From: a bacterium
GTDB lineage: Bacteria > Sysuimicrobiota > Sysuimicrobiia > Sysuimicrobiales > Segetimicrobiaceae
Assembly: GCA_035307765.1 (NCBI GenBank)
Contig: DATGHU010000029.1
Coordinates: 1 to 8,771 of the forward strand
Reading direction: 5' to 3'
Length of the DNA: 8,771 nucleotides
Shown: piece by piece, positions 1 through 6,316 of the stretch
Position numbering within the stretch: position 1 is the first letter of the stretch
How the letters are laid out: the number at the start of each line of letters is the position of its first letter
Made by a program: the position numbers and the translations under genes
The notes under the pieces: model-generated
Databases searched by the model: none
Told to the model about the DNA's origin: nothing
What the model saw: the letters and a program-made list of their open reading frames with translations, nothing else

Positions 1-2
1 GG

Positions 3-350
3 CTCGGCCCGAAGTTCCAGGAGCACGGACTCGTATTCTGCACCCAGTCCGGGAGACCGATGCACCAGAACAACGTCCGGCACAAAGACTTCTACCCGCG
101 GCTCGAGCGTCTCGGCCTTCCCCGGATCCGCCCGCACGATCTTCGGCACACGCACGGAACCCTCCTGATCGGCGCCGGCGTGGACCCGAGGACTGTGGCT
201 GATCGCTTGGGGCACAGTTCGCCAGCGTTCACGATGTCCGTCTACGTGCACGGGACATCGGAGGCCCAAGAACGGGCGGCACTCGCTGCTAATCAGTTGC
301 TAATCCATTCGGGCGATTCCGTGAAGAGCCCATCGCGCGGAAATCCTTGA
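3..350 (+). CDS. Tyrosine recombinase (phage-type integrase), C-terminal part, 5' end outside window
   Basis: This is the C-terminal 115 residues of a tyrosine recombinase, open from the left edge in the frame starting at base 3, so the ATG at 60 is internal. The enzyme cuts and rejoins DNA through a covalent 3'-phosphotyrosine to integrate or excise a mobile element. Four catalytic positions are visible in fragment numbering: H45 and R48 in PHDLRHTHGTLL, H71 in ADRLGH, and the nucleophile Y81 in FTMSVYVH. The preceding LVFCTQSGRPM segment is typical of the stretch before box II. The arm-binding and core-binding domains lie outside the window. The gene ends 6 nt from the CCA end of a tRNA gene on the other strand, the usual place for the integrase of a tRNA-targeting prophage, ICE or island lying to the left. 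No frameshift is seen, so the visible part looks functional. Confidence 0.93.
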   Translation, partial: LGPKFQEHGLVFCTQSGRPMHQNNVRHKDFYPRLERLGLPRIRPHDLRHTHGTLLIGAGVDPRTVADRLGHSSPAFTMSVYVHGTSEAQERAALAANQLLIHSGDSVKSPSRGNP

Positions 351-356
351 TACGCT

Positions 357-395
357 TGGTGGGCCCGTCTGGAATCGAACCAGAATCCGCCGGTT
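357..395. other. Putative integrase attachment site in the tRNA 3' part
   Basis: Tyrosine integrases of tRNA-targeting elements usually recombine within the anticodon-to-CCA part of the tRNA gene, which the element recreates on insertion. The integrase gene ends only 6 nt from the CCA end here, so this tRNA half is the likely attL/attR core. The matching copy would lie outside the window to the left. I see no second copy inside the window. The exact limits are a guess. Confidence 0.35.
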
Positions 396-430
396 ATGAG
401 CCGGATGCTCTGCCCTTGAGCTACAGGCCC
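357..430 (-). tRNA. tRNA with CAU anticodon (tRNA-Ile2 or elongator tRNA-Met), CCA encoded
   Basis: The minus strand folds into a full cloverleaf of 74 nt. It has acceptor stem GGGCCTG/CGGGCCC, D stem GCTC/GAGC with a 7-nt loop, anticodon loop CTCATAA, T stem TCTGG/CCAGA with loop TTCGATT, discriminator A and encoded CCA. The first pair is G-C, so it is not the initiator tRNA. CAU is shared by elongator Met and by Ile2, whose C34 is changed to lysidine by TilS. Acceptor pairs C4-G69 and C5-G68, described as TilS-favouring in E. coli, are both present, which leans towards Ile2 but does not prove it. Two oddities are a T27/C43 mismatch at the end of the anticodon stem and a 4-nt variable loop. 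The 3' end faces the integrase gene. Confidence 0.95.
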
Positions 431-438
431 CTGCCGCG

Positions 439-447
439 ATTATAGCA
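439..447 (-). promoter_or_regulatory. Extended -10 promoter element of the CAU tRNA gene
   Basis: On the minus strand the sequence TGC-TATAAT is a perfect -10 hexamer with the TG of an extended -10. It lies 8 nt before the first base of the tRNA. No convincing -35 hexamer is visible 16-18 nt upstream, which fits an extended -10 promoter. The tRNA-Val gene in this window has the same arrangement with the same spacing. Confidence 0.7.
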
Positions 448-512
448 CATGCCTTTTGGGGGGTTCGCCGGCTTGCCCATCGATCGGCCGTTCCCCCGCG
501 CAGGCCGCTATG

Positions 513-1352
513 TTACCCCTTGAGCCCCGAGAACATGAAGCTCTCGACGAACCGGCGCTGGAACAGCACGAACACGACGAGCAGCGGCAGGATCACGATC
601 ACCGTCCCGGCGGCGATGAGGTTCCACTGCGCGCCGGACTCCGCGGACTGGGTGAAGGAAGCCAGGCCGACGGTCACCGTCCGGGCCCGCTCGGTGTCGG
701 TGATGATCAGCGGCCACAGAAACTCGTTGTAGTGGTAGACGACGCTCACGATCGAGAAGGCGACGAGCGTAGGCTTCGCCAACGGGAGGAAGACGTTCCA
801 GATCGTCTGCAGCGTGCCGCAGCCGTCGATGGCCGCGGCGTCCTCCAGATCCCGCGGCACCCCCCGGAACGTCTGGCGGAGGAGAAACGTGCCGAACGCC
901 GACGCGAAGTAGGGGATCATGATGCCGAGCCGGGTATTGAGCAGCCCCAGGTGTTGGATCGTGCGGAAGTTGGGCAGGATCAACGACGACGGCGCCACCA
1001 TCAGCTGGAGGAGGAACACGCGGAAGAACAGGTCGCGTCCCCAAAACTCCATCCGCGCAAACGCGTAGGCGGCGAGGGTGATGGTGACCAGCTGAACGGC
1101 GAGGATTCCGAACACGACCACGGCGGTGTTGTAATAGAGCCGCAGAAACGGGGCGTCGGACCACGCCTCGACGAAGTTGGCCAGAGAGGGGTGCGCGACC
1201 CACAGCGAGGCGATCTGGTTGCCCAGGCTGCCCGGCGGCCGTACCGATGTGGTGAACGCCCAGAGCAGGGGAAACACCCAGACGAATGCCAGTGCGCCCA
1301 CGACGAGCGCCCAGAGCCAGGTCCCCAGAAACCGCCGCAGGCGCGGGGGCAT
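513..1352 (-). CDS. Carbohydrate ABC transporter permease, UgpE/MalG type
   Basis: This 279-residue inner-membrane permease belongs to the CUT1 family (COG0395-like). It pairs with the product of the gene at 1354-2295 to form the channel of a binding-protein-dependent importer. The EAA loop that contacts the ATPase is at residues 170-192 (DLEDAAAIDG, then a VFLPLAKP end). Hydrophobic helices are at about 12-34, 74-96, 107-127, 141-158, 194-214 and 245-265, giving the six expected. MEFWGRDLFF and QLMVAPSSLILPNF are typical MalG/UgpE segments. The start lies 1 nt after the stop of the upstream permease, implying translational coupling. It is the last gene of the cassette. No ATPase follows, so the complex must use one encoded elsewhere. 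The substrate cannot be read from the permease. Confidence 0.95.
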   Translation of the reverse strand: MPPRLRRFLGTWLWALVVGALAFVWVFPLLWAFTTSVRPPGSLGNQIASLWVAHPSLANFVEAWSDAPFLRLYYNTAVVVFGILAVQLVTITLAAYAFARMEFWGRDLFFRVFLLQLMVAPSSLILPNFRTIQHLGLLNTRLGIMIPYFASAFGTFLLRQTFRGVPRDLEDAAAIDGCGTLQTIWNVFLPLAKPTLVAFSIVSVVYHYNEFLWPLIITDTERARTVTVGLASFTQSAESGAQWNLIAAGTVIVILPLLVVFVLFQRRFVESFMFSGLKG

Positions 1353-1353
1353 C

Positions 1354-2295
1354 CTACACCTCGTAGTGGATGCGCCGCTCGAGCACGCCGAAGCTGAGCG
1401 CGGCGATCGCCATCAGGACCGCCAGGAGAAACACCGTCAGCGTCGCCGCCTTCCCGAGGTCGAAGAACTGGAAGGCGACCTGGTAGACGTAGTAGAGAAG
1501 GAGGTTGGTGCGGTTGTCCGGCCCTCCTCCCGTCATCAGGAAGATTTGATCGACCGACTGGAAGGCGTTGATGCTGGCGATGATCAGCACGAACAGCGTG
1601 GTCGGCCCCAACAGCGGCCAGGTGATCGCGCGAAACTGCTGCCACCACGAGGCGCCTTCGATGCGGCCGGCCTCGTACAGCTCGATCGGAATCGTCTGCA
1701 GCCCGGCGAGGTAGAAGAGCATGTAGTACCCCGCGTTCTTCCAGATCGTCAGGATCATCACCGCGGGCAGCGCGAGCCGGGGGCTGCCCAGCCAGTTCAC
1801 CTCGCCCCCCAGGATCCGGTGCAGGTAGACATCCATCAGCCCGTACCCGGGGGTGTAGACGAAGAGCCAGATCGCGGCGGCGCCCACGAGCGGGAGGAGC
1901 GTCGGGTAGAAGAACGCCGTCCGAAACGACCCGGTGAGGACGTGCGCCCGGTTGAGCAGCAGGGCCAGCGCGAGGGCGAGGGCGATCGTCACGGGGACGG
2001 TGCCGACCAGGAACTGGACGCTGTTGTTGAGCACCTGGCGGAAGACCGGGTCCGACGCCAGCGCCACGTAGTTCCCCACCCCGATGAACGTGGGGTGCGC
2101 CACCGTCGCGCTTGCCCGGTAAAGGCTGAGCTCCAGCGAGGAGAGGATCGGGTAATACGTAAAGGTCGCGAGAAAGACGAGGGACGGCAGGAGAAAGAGG
2201 TAAGCCTGCCCCCGCGGGCGGCGCCGCCGGGTGCGGGCGGCGGTCGGACGTGCGGTCAACGTGCTGGGGAGGCCGGACGCCTCCTCGGGCGGCAT
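1354..2295 (-). CDS. Carbohydrate ABC transporter permease, UgpA/MalF type
   Basis: This 313-residue membrane protein of the CUT1 permease family (COG1175-like) is the partner of the following UgpE/MalG-type permease. Residues 1-30 are a basic, Arg-rich cytoplasmic tail. The first membrane helix is at about 31-54 (AYLFLLPSLVFLATFTYYPI), followed by FIGVGNYVAL, a classic family segment. The EAA loop is at residues 206-228 (ELYEAGRIEGAS, then ITWPLLGPT). The end segments DQIFLMTGGGPDNRT and FFDLGKAATLTVFLL are also typical. The ATG at 2295 gives the usual length, but no Shine-Dalgarno sequence precedes it. Instead, a strong hairpin (2303-2338) ends 7 nt before the ATG. Translation may therefore depend on ribosomes arriving from the binding-protein gene or on hairpin opening. 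Confidence 0.95.
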   Translation of the reverse strand: MPPEEASGLPSTLTARPTAARTRRRRPRGQAYLFLLPSLVFLATFTYYPILSSLELSLYRASATVAHPTFIGVGNYVALASDPVFRQVLNNSVQFLVGTVPVTIALALALALLLNRAHVLTGSFRTAFFYPTLLPLVGAAAIWLFVYTPGYGLMDVYLHRILGGEVNWLGSPRLALPAVMILTIWKNAGYYMLFYLAGLQTIPIELYEAGRIEGASWWQQFRAITWPLLGPTTLFVLIIASINAFQSVDQIFLMTGGGPDNRTNLLLYYVYQVAFQFFDLGKAATLTVFLLAVLMAIAALSFGVLERRIHYEV

Positions 2296-2302
2296 CGCGG
2301 CG

Positions 2303-2338
2303 TCGGGCGGCGGCGCGGGTGGAAGCGCCGCCGCCCGA
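2303..2338 (-). promoter_or_regulatory. Perfect 14-bp hairpin between binding-protein and permease genes
   Basis: TCGGGCGGCGGCGC at 2303-2316 is exactly complementary to GCGCCGCCGCCCGA at 2325-2338, with an 8-nt loop. In the mRNA it begins 25 nt after the binding-protein stop codon and ends 7 nt before the permease ATG, covering the place where a ribosome-binding site should be. There is no following U-run, so it is not a standard intrinsic terminator. Intercistronic hairpins after the binding-protein gene (as in malE-malF) are known to protect upstream mRNA and lower permease output. I infer the same role here. Confidence 0.7.
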
Positions 2339-2363
2339 GGATCCCCGGTCTAGACGTCCGCCA

Positions 2364-3671
2364 TTACTGGTATTTGGCCAGGAGCGCGGTCGCGTCGCGC
2401 TGCGCCTGGTCGAGTGCGGCCTGGGGGGTCAACCGCCCCGATTGCGCGGCCTGGACCGCCGTCACGAGGAGCAGGCCGATCTGGTCGACGTCGTGGATCG
2501 TCATCTGCTCTCCGGCCACCCGCAGCTGCAGGGTTGCCGTCAGCGCCTGGGGGACCTGAGTCATGTAGTCCTTGAAGCTGGACGCCGACAACTCGGTCTT
2601 CCGGATCGGCACGTACCCGGTGCCGATGGTCCACCGCGCCGCCTGCTGCGGGTCGGTCATCCAGCGGATGAACGTCCAGGCCGCGGCCTGATGGTCCGCC
2701 GGGATCTTGTTGAAGACGTACAGGCTTCCCCCCCCGGTCGGCGCGCCGTACCGTTTGTCCGCGGGCATGAAGCCGGCGTTCCAGTCAAACTTCGCGTTCG
2801 AGCGGATGAACGTCATGTTTCCGGTGGTGGTGTAGATCATCGCCACCTTCTGCTGGATGAAGTCCTGCGGCACCTGGCCCCAGAACGCCGCGCTGGATGG
2901 CCCCGGGGGGTGCACCTTGTACTTGTTCTGGAGGTCCAGGATGAACTGGAGGGCCCGGGCGACCTGCGGCGAGTTAAACTTCACCCACTTGCCGTTCGGG
3001 TCGAAATAGTTGGCGCCCGCCTCGATGAAGAAGCCCTGGATCACCCACGGCGAGGTATCCACGACGGGGGCCTCGACGCCCCACTGGGTGACGTTGCCGC
3101 TCGAGTCGCGGATCGTCAGCTTCTGCGCGTATTCCACGAGCTCGGTCCAGTTCTTGGGCGCCCGGTTGGGGTCCAACCCAGCCTTGCGGAACATGTCCCT
3201 GTTGTAGTAGAAGATCGGCGTGCTCCGCTGCCAGGGGATGCTGTAAACGTGTCCGTTCGCGCGCTCGTTGAGCAGCAGGGTCTGGTAGAAGTCGTCCAGC
3301 CAGCCCTTCCCTCCGCTCTGCGCGATCAGGTCATCAAGCGGCATAATGGCGTTTCGGTCCAGCAGCGAGAACAGTTCGGGGGTGTCCAGAACGGCCACAT
3401 CCGGGGGGGCTCCCCCCAGGACCGCGGTCATCGCTTTGGCCATCGTCTCGACGTAGTTGCCCGCGAACACGGGTTCGACGCGTATTCCCGGGTGGCCGCT
3501 GTTGAAGTCATTGACCATCTCCGTCATGAGCTTGTTGAGCGGTCCGGAGACGCCAACGGGATAGTAGAACTTCAAGCTGACCGGCGCCTGGGCCCCTACC
3601 CGCAGAGGCACCAGGGCCACGGCAACCACAAGCGCGAGCCCCAGCGCCCCAAGGCGCTGTCGTTTCAGCAT
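2364..3671 (-). CDS. ABC transporter solute-binding protein, UgpB-like (family 1)
   Basis: This 435-residue extracytoplasmic binding protein captures the solute for the two downstream permeases. The N-terminus is a Sec signal peptide: basic MLKRQR, a hydrophobic core at about 8-23, and a cleavage region at residues 25-29 (VGAQA). There is no lipobox Cys, so anchoring is not obvious. Family 1 features include PIFYYNRDMFRKAGLDP at 152-168, NWTELVEYAQKL after it, GGGSLYVFNK in the second lobe, and TGYVPIRKTEL at 351-361. These segments closely follow UgpB of E. coli, the glycerol-3-phosphate/glycerophosphodiester binding protein. UgpB homologues also bind varied sugars, so the substrate stays open. 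A strong Shine-Dalgarno sequence supports the ATG at 3671. It is the first gene of the cassette and is divergent from menG. Confidence 0.95.
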   Translation of the reverse strand: MLKRQRLGALGLALVVAVALVPLRVGAQAPVSLKFYYPVGVSGPLNKLMTEMVNDFNSGHPGIRVEPVFAGNYVETMAKAMTAVLGGAPPDVAVLDTPELFSLLDRNAIMPLDDLIAQSGGKGWLDDFYQTLLLNERANGHVYSIPWQRSTPIFYYNRDMFRKAGLDPNRAPKNWTELVEYAQKLTIRDSSGNVTQWGVEAPVVDTSPWVIQGFFIEAGANYFDPNGKWVKFNSPQVARALQFILDLQNKYKVHPPGPSSAAFWGQVPQDFIQQKVAMIYTTTGNMTFIRSNAKFDWNAGFMPADKRYGAPTGGGSLYVFNKIPADHQAAAWTFIRWMTDPQQAARWTIGTGYVPIRKTELSASSFKDYMTQVPQALTATLQLRVAGEQMTIHDVDQIGLLLVTAVQAAQSGRLTPQAALDQAQRDATALLAKYQ

Positions 3672-3677
3672 CGTGCA

Positions 3678-3686
3678 CCCCCTTCT
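3678..3686 (-). promoter_or_regulatory. Ribosome-binding site of the solute-binding protein gene
   Basis: The minus strand reads AGAAGGGGG, with 6 nt between it and the ATG at 3671. This fixes the start of the binding protein. It contrasts with the first permease gene, which has no visible site of this kind, and so fits the usual excess of binding protein over permease. Confidence 0.7.
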
Positions 3687-3789
3687 TGCTCACATGTCCG
3701 AGTGGGCCCTCGCCCGCCCGGTTTCGCGGCATCTGCGGGAGCACACCAGTCACAGGAAAGGTTCTTCGCCCGCGCGAACCCTACCTTTT

Positions 3790-4575
3790 GTGACCCCGCA
3801 AGAGACCGTCGCGCCGTCCCCGTCCCCGGGCGAACGCGTGGGGCGCGGCCAGGCCTCGGAGGCGGAGAAGGCCCGATACGTCCGCCGGATGTTCGGGGCG
3901 ATCGCCCCACGCTACGACCTCCTCAACACCCTGCTCAGTGGGGGCCTCCATCGGCGGTGGAAGCGGTTCGCGGCGGCCCAGGCTCATGTGCCTCAGGGCG
4001 GCCGGGCCCTCGACGTCTGCTGCGGGACCGGGGATCTCGCCCTCCTCCTGGCCGGGCGTGCCGGCCCCCGCGGGAACGTGGTGGGGGTGGATATCGCTGA
4101 AGAGATGCTCCGGGTGGCCCGTCGGAAGGCGCACACGGCGGGGCTGGCCGGACGGGTGCGGTTCGCCTTGGGGGATGCCGAGGCGCTGGGGTTGCCCGAT
4201 GGGGCGTTCGACGCAGCCACCGTCGCGTTCGGGGTGCGGAACACCATCCATCCGCAGGCCGCCCTCCTGGAGATCCGGCGGGTCCTGCGCCCCGGGGGGA
4301 GGCTGGTGGTGCTGGAGTTCAGCCGGCCGTACAACGCGGCCTGGGGATGGTTGTACAGCTGGTACTCCTTTACCCTGGTGCCCCGGGTCGGCCGGCTGGT
4401 GTCCCGCCACGCTGATGCCTATCTCTACCTGCCGACGTCGATTCGGGCGTGGCCCGACCAGGAGGGGTTCGCCGCGATGATGATCGGGGCGGGGTTCGGA
4501 GAGGTGCGGTATCACAGCCTGCTCGGGGGCGTCGCGGCGGTGCACGTGGGCGTCCGGCCTGCCGCCCTCCGCTAG
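3790..4575 (+). CDS. menG: Demethylmenaquinone methyltransferase (MenG/UbiE family)
   Basis: This is an S-adenosylmethionine-dependent C-methyltransferase of the UbiE/MenG family. It catalyses the last step of menaquinone synthesis, demethylmenaquinone to menaquinone. From the chosen GTG start it has 261 residues. Visible family marks are IAPRYDLLNTLLSGGLHRRW (residues 38-57), the SAM-binding motif LDVCCGTGD (74-82), VGVDIAEEML (98-107), FGVRNTIHPQAAL (147-159), RVLRPGGRLVVLEFSRP (164-180) and the C-terminal YLPTSIRAWPDQEGF (213-227). The frame is open upstream to 3673, but family homology begins only near residue 22. The GTG at 3790 or the GTG at 3838 is more likely than an upstream ATG. Neither has a strong Shine-Dalgarno site, so the start is uncertain. 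It heads a tight operon with reoM/ireB and murA. A ubiquinone-type UbiE role is less likely in this gene company. Confidence 0.92.
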   Translation: MTPQETVAPSPSPGERVGRGQASEAEKARYVRRMFGAIAPRYDLLNTLLSGGLHRRWKRFAAAQAHVPQGGRALDVCCGTGDLALLLAGRAGPRGNVVGVDIAEEMLRVARRKAHTAGLAGRVRFALGDAEALGLPDGAFDAATVAFGVRNTIHPQAALLEIRRVLRPGGRLVVLEFSRPYNAAWGWLYSWYSFTLVPRVGRLVSRHADAYLYLPTSIRAWPDQEGFAAMMIGAGFGEVRYHSLLGGVAAVHVGVRPAALR

Positions 4576-4586
4576 GCGCAGGCCAA

Positions 4587-4592
4587 CGGGGG
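4587..4592 (+). promoter_or_regulatory. Likely ribosome-binding site of reoM/ireB
   Basis: CGGGGG lies 7 nt before the ATG at 4600 but only 1 nt before the ATG at 4594. The spacing favours the second ATG. That start also places the conserved threonine at position 7, as in ReoM and YrzL. Confidence 0.5.
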
Positions 4593-4599
4593 TATGTGT

Positions 4600-4878
4600 A
4601 TGGGGGAGCGTGAGAAGACGGGGGTGTTCCAAGTCGGGGCGCGCCAACTCCGGGACGTGGGGGAGGCGCTCCGGTACGTGTATGGGGCGTTGGCCGAACG
4701 TGGGTATAATCCAGTCGACCAGATCGTGGGCTTCCTGGTTTCGGGGGATCCGACCTACATCACCAGCCACAAGGACGCCCGAACGGTGATCCGCCAGATC
4801 GACCGCGACCGGCTGCTCGAGGAACTCGTCCGCTGCTACGTCCGCACAACCTTTGGGGGGACCGCCGATCAGCGCTAA
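4600..4878 (+). CDS. reoM: ReoM/IreB family regulatory phosphoprotein (UPF0297)
   Basis: This 92-residue cytosolic protein of the IreB/ReoM/YrzL family carries the family's central signature almost unchanged at residues 36-61: [18 protein letters not shown], then HKDAR. It continues with a charged helix ending in LLEELVRCY. In Listeria ReoM and Enterococcus IreB, a PASTA-domain Ser/Thr kinase phosphorylates an N-terminal Thr, and the protein controls ClpCP-dependent MurA turnover and cell-wall output. A Thr is present at position 7 (EREKTGVF), matching that site when the ATG at 4600 is used. The ATG at 4594 would add two residues. The gene lies 24 nt after menG and 22 nt before murA. In Bacillus the homologue yrzL sits instead in an alaS-yrrK neighbourhood, so the linkage to murA is notable. 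The C-terminal tail (TFGGTADQR) is poorly conserved. Confidence 0.93.
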   Translation: MGEREKTGVFQVGARQLRDVGEALRYVYGALAERGYNPVDQIVGFLVSGDPTYITSHKDARTVIRQIDRDRLLEELVRCYVRTTFGGTADQR

Positions 4879-4900
4879 TGCCGTCGCCACGGACCGGACG

Positions 4901-6157
4901 ATGGAGAAGCTCCTCATTGCCGGAGGCGCGCGCCTCTCGGGCCGCCTTCGGGTCGCCGGAGCGAAGAACAGCTCCCTCGCCATCATCGCCGCCGCCGCCC
5001 TTGCCCCCGACCGATCCACGCTGGAGAACGTGCCCCGCTGCCAGGACGTCCTGACCTTTCTGGAGATCCTGCGCTCGATCGGGGTGACCGCCGAGTTTAC
5101 GGGGCCCGGCCGTCTGGAGCTTGATGCCCGCACGATCACCGACCACGTGGCGCCGTATGAGCTCTGCCGCCAGATGCGGGCTTCCATTTACATCGCCGGC
5201 ACGCTGCTCGGACGTCTCGGCCGTGCGGAGGTGCCTCTGCCGGGAGGGTGCGTCATCGGCAGCCGGCCGGTGGATTTCCACATTCGCGGCTTCGAGACGC
5301 TGGGCGCACAGGTGGTCACCCAGCACGGCTTCCTCAAAGCCCATGCCGCCCGGCTCAGCGCCGCGACGTTCTACGTCCCGAGGAGCAGCATGGGCACGAC
5401 CATCAACCTCATGCTCGCCGCCTCCCGCATCGCGGGCGCGACGATCCTCCAGAATGCCGCGCGGGAGCCGGAGATCGTCGACACCGCGGTGCTGCTGTCG
5501 TTGATGGGCGCCCACGTGCGGGGCGCGGGGACCAGCACCATTACGATCGAGGGATCCCGGGATCTGAAGGGGGCGACCTACACCATCATCCCCGACCGGA
5601 TCGAGGCGGGTACCTACTTGATCGCCGCCGCTGCCACGCACGGCGACGTGCTAATCGAGGACATGATCAGCGAGCACATCACGGCCCTGCTCACGAAGCT
5701 GAGCGAGGCCGGCGCAACCGTGGCCGCCGACCCGACGGGCATCCGGGTTCAGGCGGATACCGACCTGCGGCCGATCGATGTCGACACGGCGCCGTATCCG
5801 GGGTTCGCGACCGACCTGCACCCCCAGCTCGCGGCGATGCTGGCTGTCGCGACCGGGCGGAGCGCGATCCGGGAGACCATTTTCGAGAGCCGGTTCGGGT
5901 ACGCGGATGAACTGCGCCGGATGGGCGCCGACATCCGGGTGGAAGGGGACACCGCGACGATCACCGGCGTCCCGCACCTCTCGGGGGCCCCGCTCCAGGC
6001 CATGGACATCCGCGCCGGAGCGGCGCTGGTGATCGCGGGGCTCGAAGCCCGGGGGGAGACCCAGATCACCAACCTCGAGAATATCGACCGCGGGTACGAG
6101 GGGCTCGAGCAGAAACTCCGCACGCTCGGCGCGAACGTCCAGCGCGTCCCGGCCTGA
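4901..6157 (+). CDS. murA: UDP-N-acetylglucosamine 1-carboxyvinyltransferase MurA
   Basis: MurA transfers enolpyruvate from PEP to UDP-GlcNAc in the cytosol, the first committed step of peptidoglycan synthesis. The protein has 418 residues, the normal family length, and its catalytic residues fall at or near E. coli positions: K22 in AGAKNSSL, C117 in PLPGGCVIGSRPVDFHIRG (E. coli C115), and D305 in PYPGFATD. IDRGYEGLEQKLRTLGAN near the C-terminus carries the conserved Arg. The active-site Cys is present, so the fosfomycin-resistant Asp variant is not seen. The start is the ATG at 4901, giving MEKLLIAGGARLSG. The frame is open back to 4853, but those 16 residues overlap reoM and lack homology. 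It follows reoM by 22 nt with only a weak GGA Shine-Dalgarno sequence, suggesting co-translation. Whether the genome has a second MurA cannot be seen. Confidence 0.96.
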   Translation: MEKLLIAGGARLSGRLRVAGAKNSSLAIIAAAALAPDRSTLENVPRCQDVLTFLEILRSIGVTAEFTGPGRLELDARTITDHVAPYELCRQMRASIYIAGTLLGRLGRAEVPLPGGCVIGSRPVDFHIRGFETLGAQVVTQHGFLKAHAARLSAATFYVPRSSMGTTINLMLAASRIAGATILQNAAREPEIVDTAVLLSLMGAHVRGAGTSTITIEGSRDLKGATYTIIPDRIEAGTYLIAAAATHGDVLIEDMISEHITALLTKLSEAGATVAADPTGIRVQADTDLRPIDVDTAPYPGFATDLHPQLAAMLAVATGRSAIRETIFESRFGYADELRRMGADIRVEGDTATITGVPHLSGAPLQAMDIRAGAALVIAGLEARGETQITNLENIDRGYEGLEQKLRTLGANVQRVPA

Positions 6158-6316
6158 CCCGTCCCTTCGGCAAAGGGCAGCCCACCTTGGTAGTCGTCCT
6201 AGAAGCGCGCCGCTCGATGCGAACGACCGGCTACGACGACCTCCGCCGCCGGTGCTAGCCGGCCACGCGCGTTTTTGCCCTCCGGCGCGCGTCTGCCCAT
6301 CCGACGCCTGTACGTA
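6158..6316. other. Intergenic stretch after murA, no gene seen
   Basis: No coding signal is recognised. A short hairpin (CCCTT/AAGGG, 6163-6177) follows the murA stop but has only 5 bp and no T-run. A second inverted repeat, ACGCGCG (6265-6271) with CGCGCGT (6286-6292), has a 14-nt loop starting with TTTTT. Neither is a convincing terminator. The eroded 3' part of the DinB-like gene probably extends into this stretch from the right. Confidence 0.4.

Noticed and set aside
456-2559. Plus-strand open frames at 456-1397 and 1177-2559
   Set aside because: Both are antisense to the two permease genes, which have strong family motifs. The translations are charged low-complexity shadows.
2250-4100. 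Long plus-strand open frame of 616 codons
   Set aside because: It runs antisense across the clear binding-protein gene and into menG. Its Arg/Pro/Gly-rich translation is typical of shadow frames in GC-rich DNA.
3781-5641. Minus-strand open frames at 3781-5187 and 4760-5641
   Set aside because: They are antisense to menG, reoM and murA and show no recognisable motif.
6163-6177. Hairpin CCCTT/AAGGG as murA terminator
   Set aside because: It has only five base pairs and no T-run follows.
6265-6292. Inverted repeat ACGCGCG/CGCGCGT as terminator
   Set aside because: The T-run is in the loop, not after the stem, and the loop is 14 nt.
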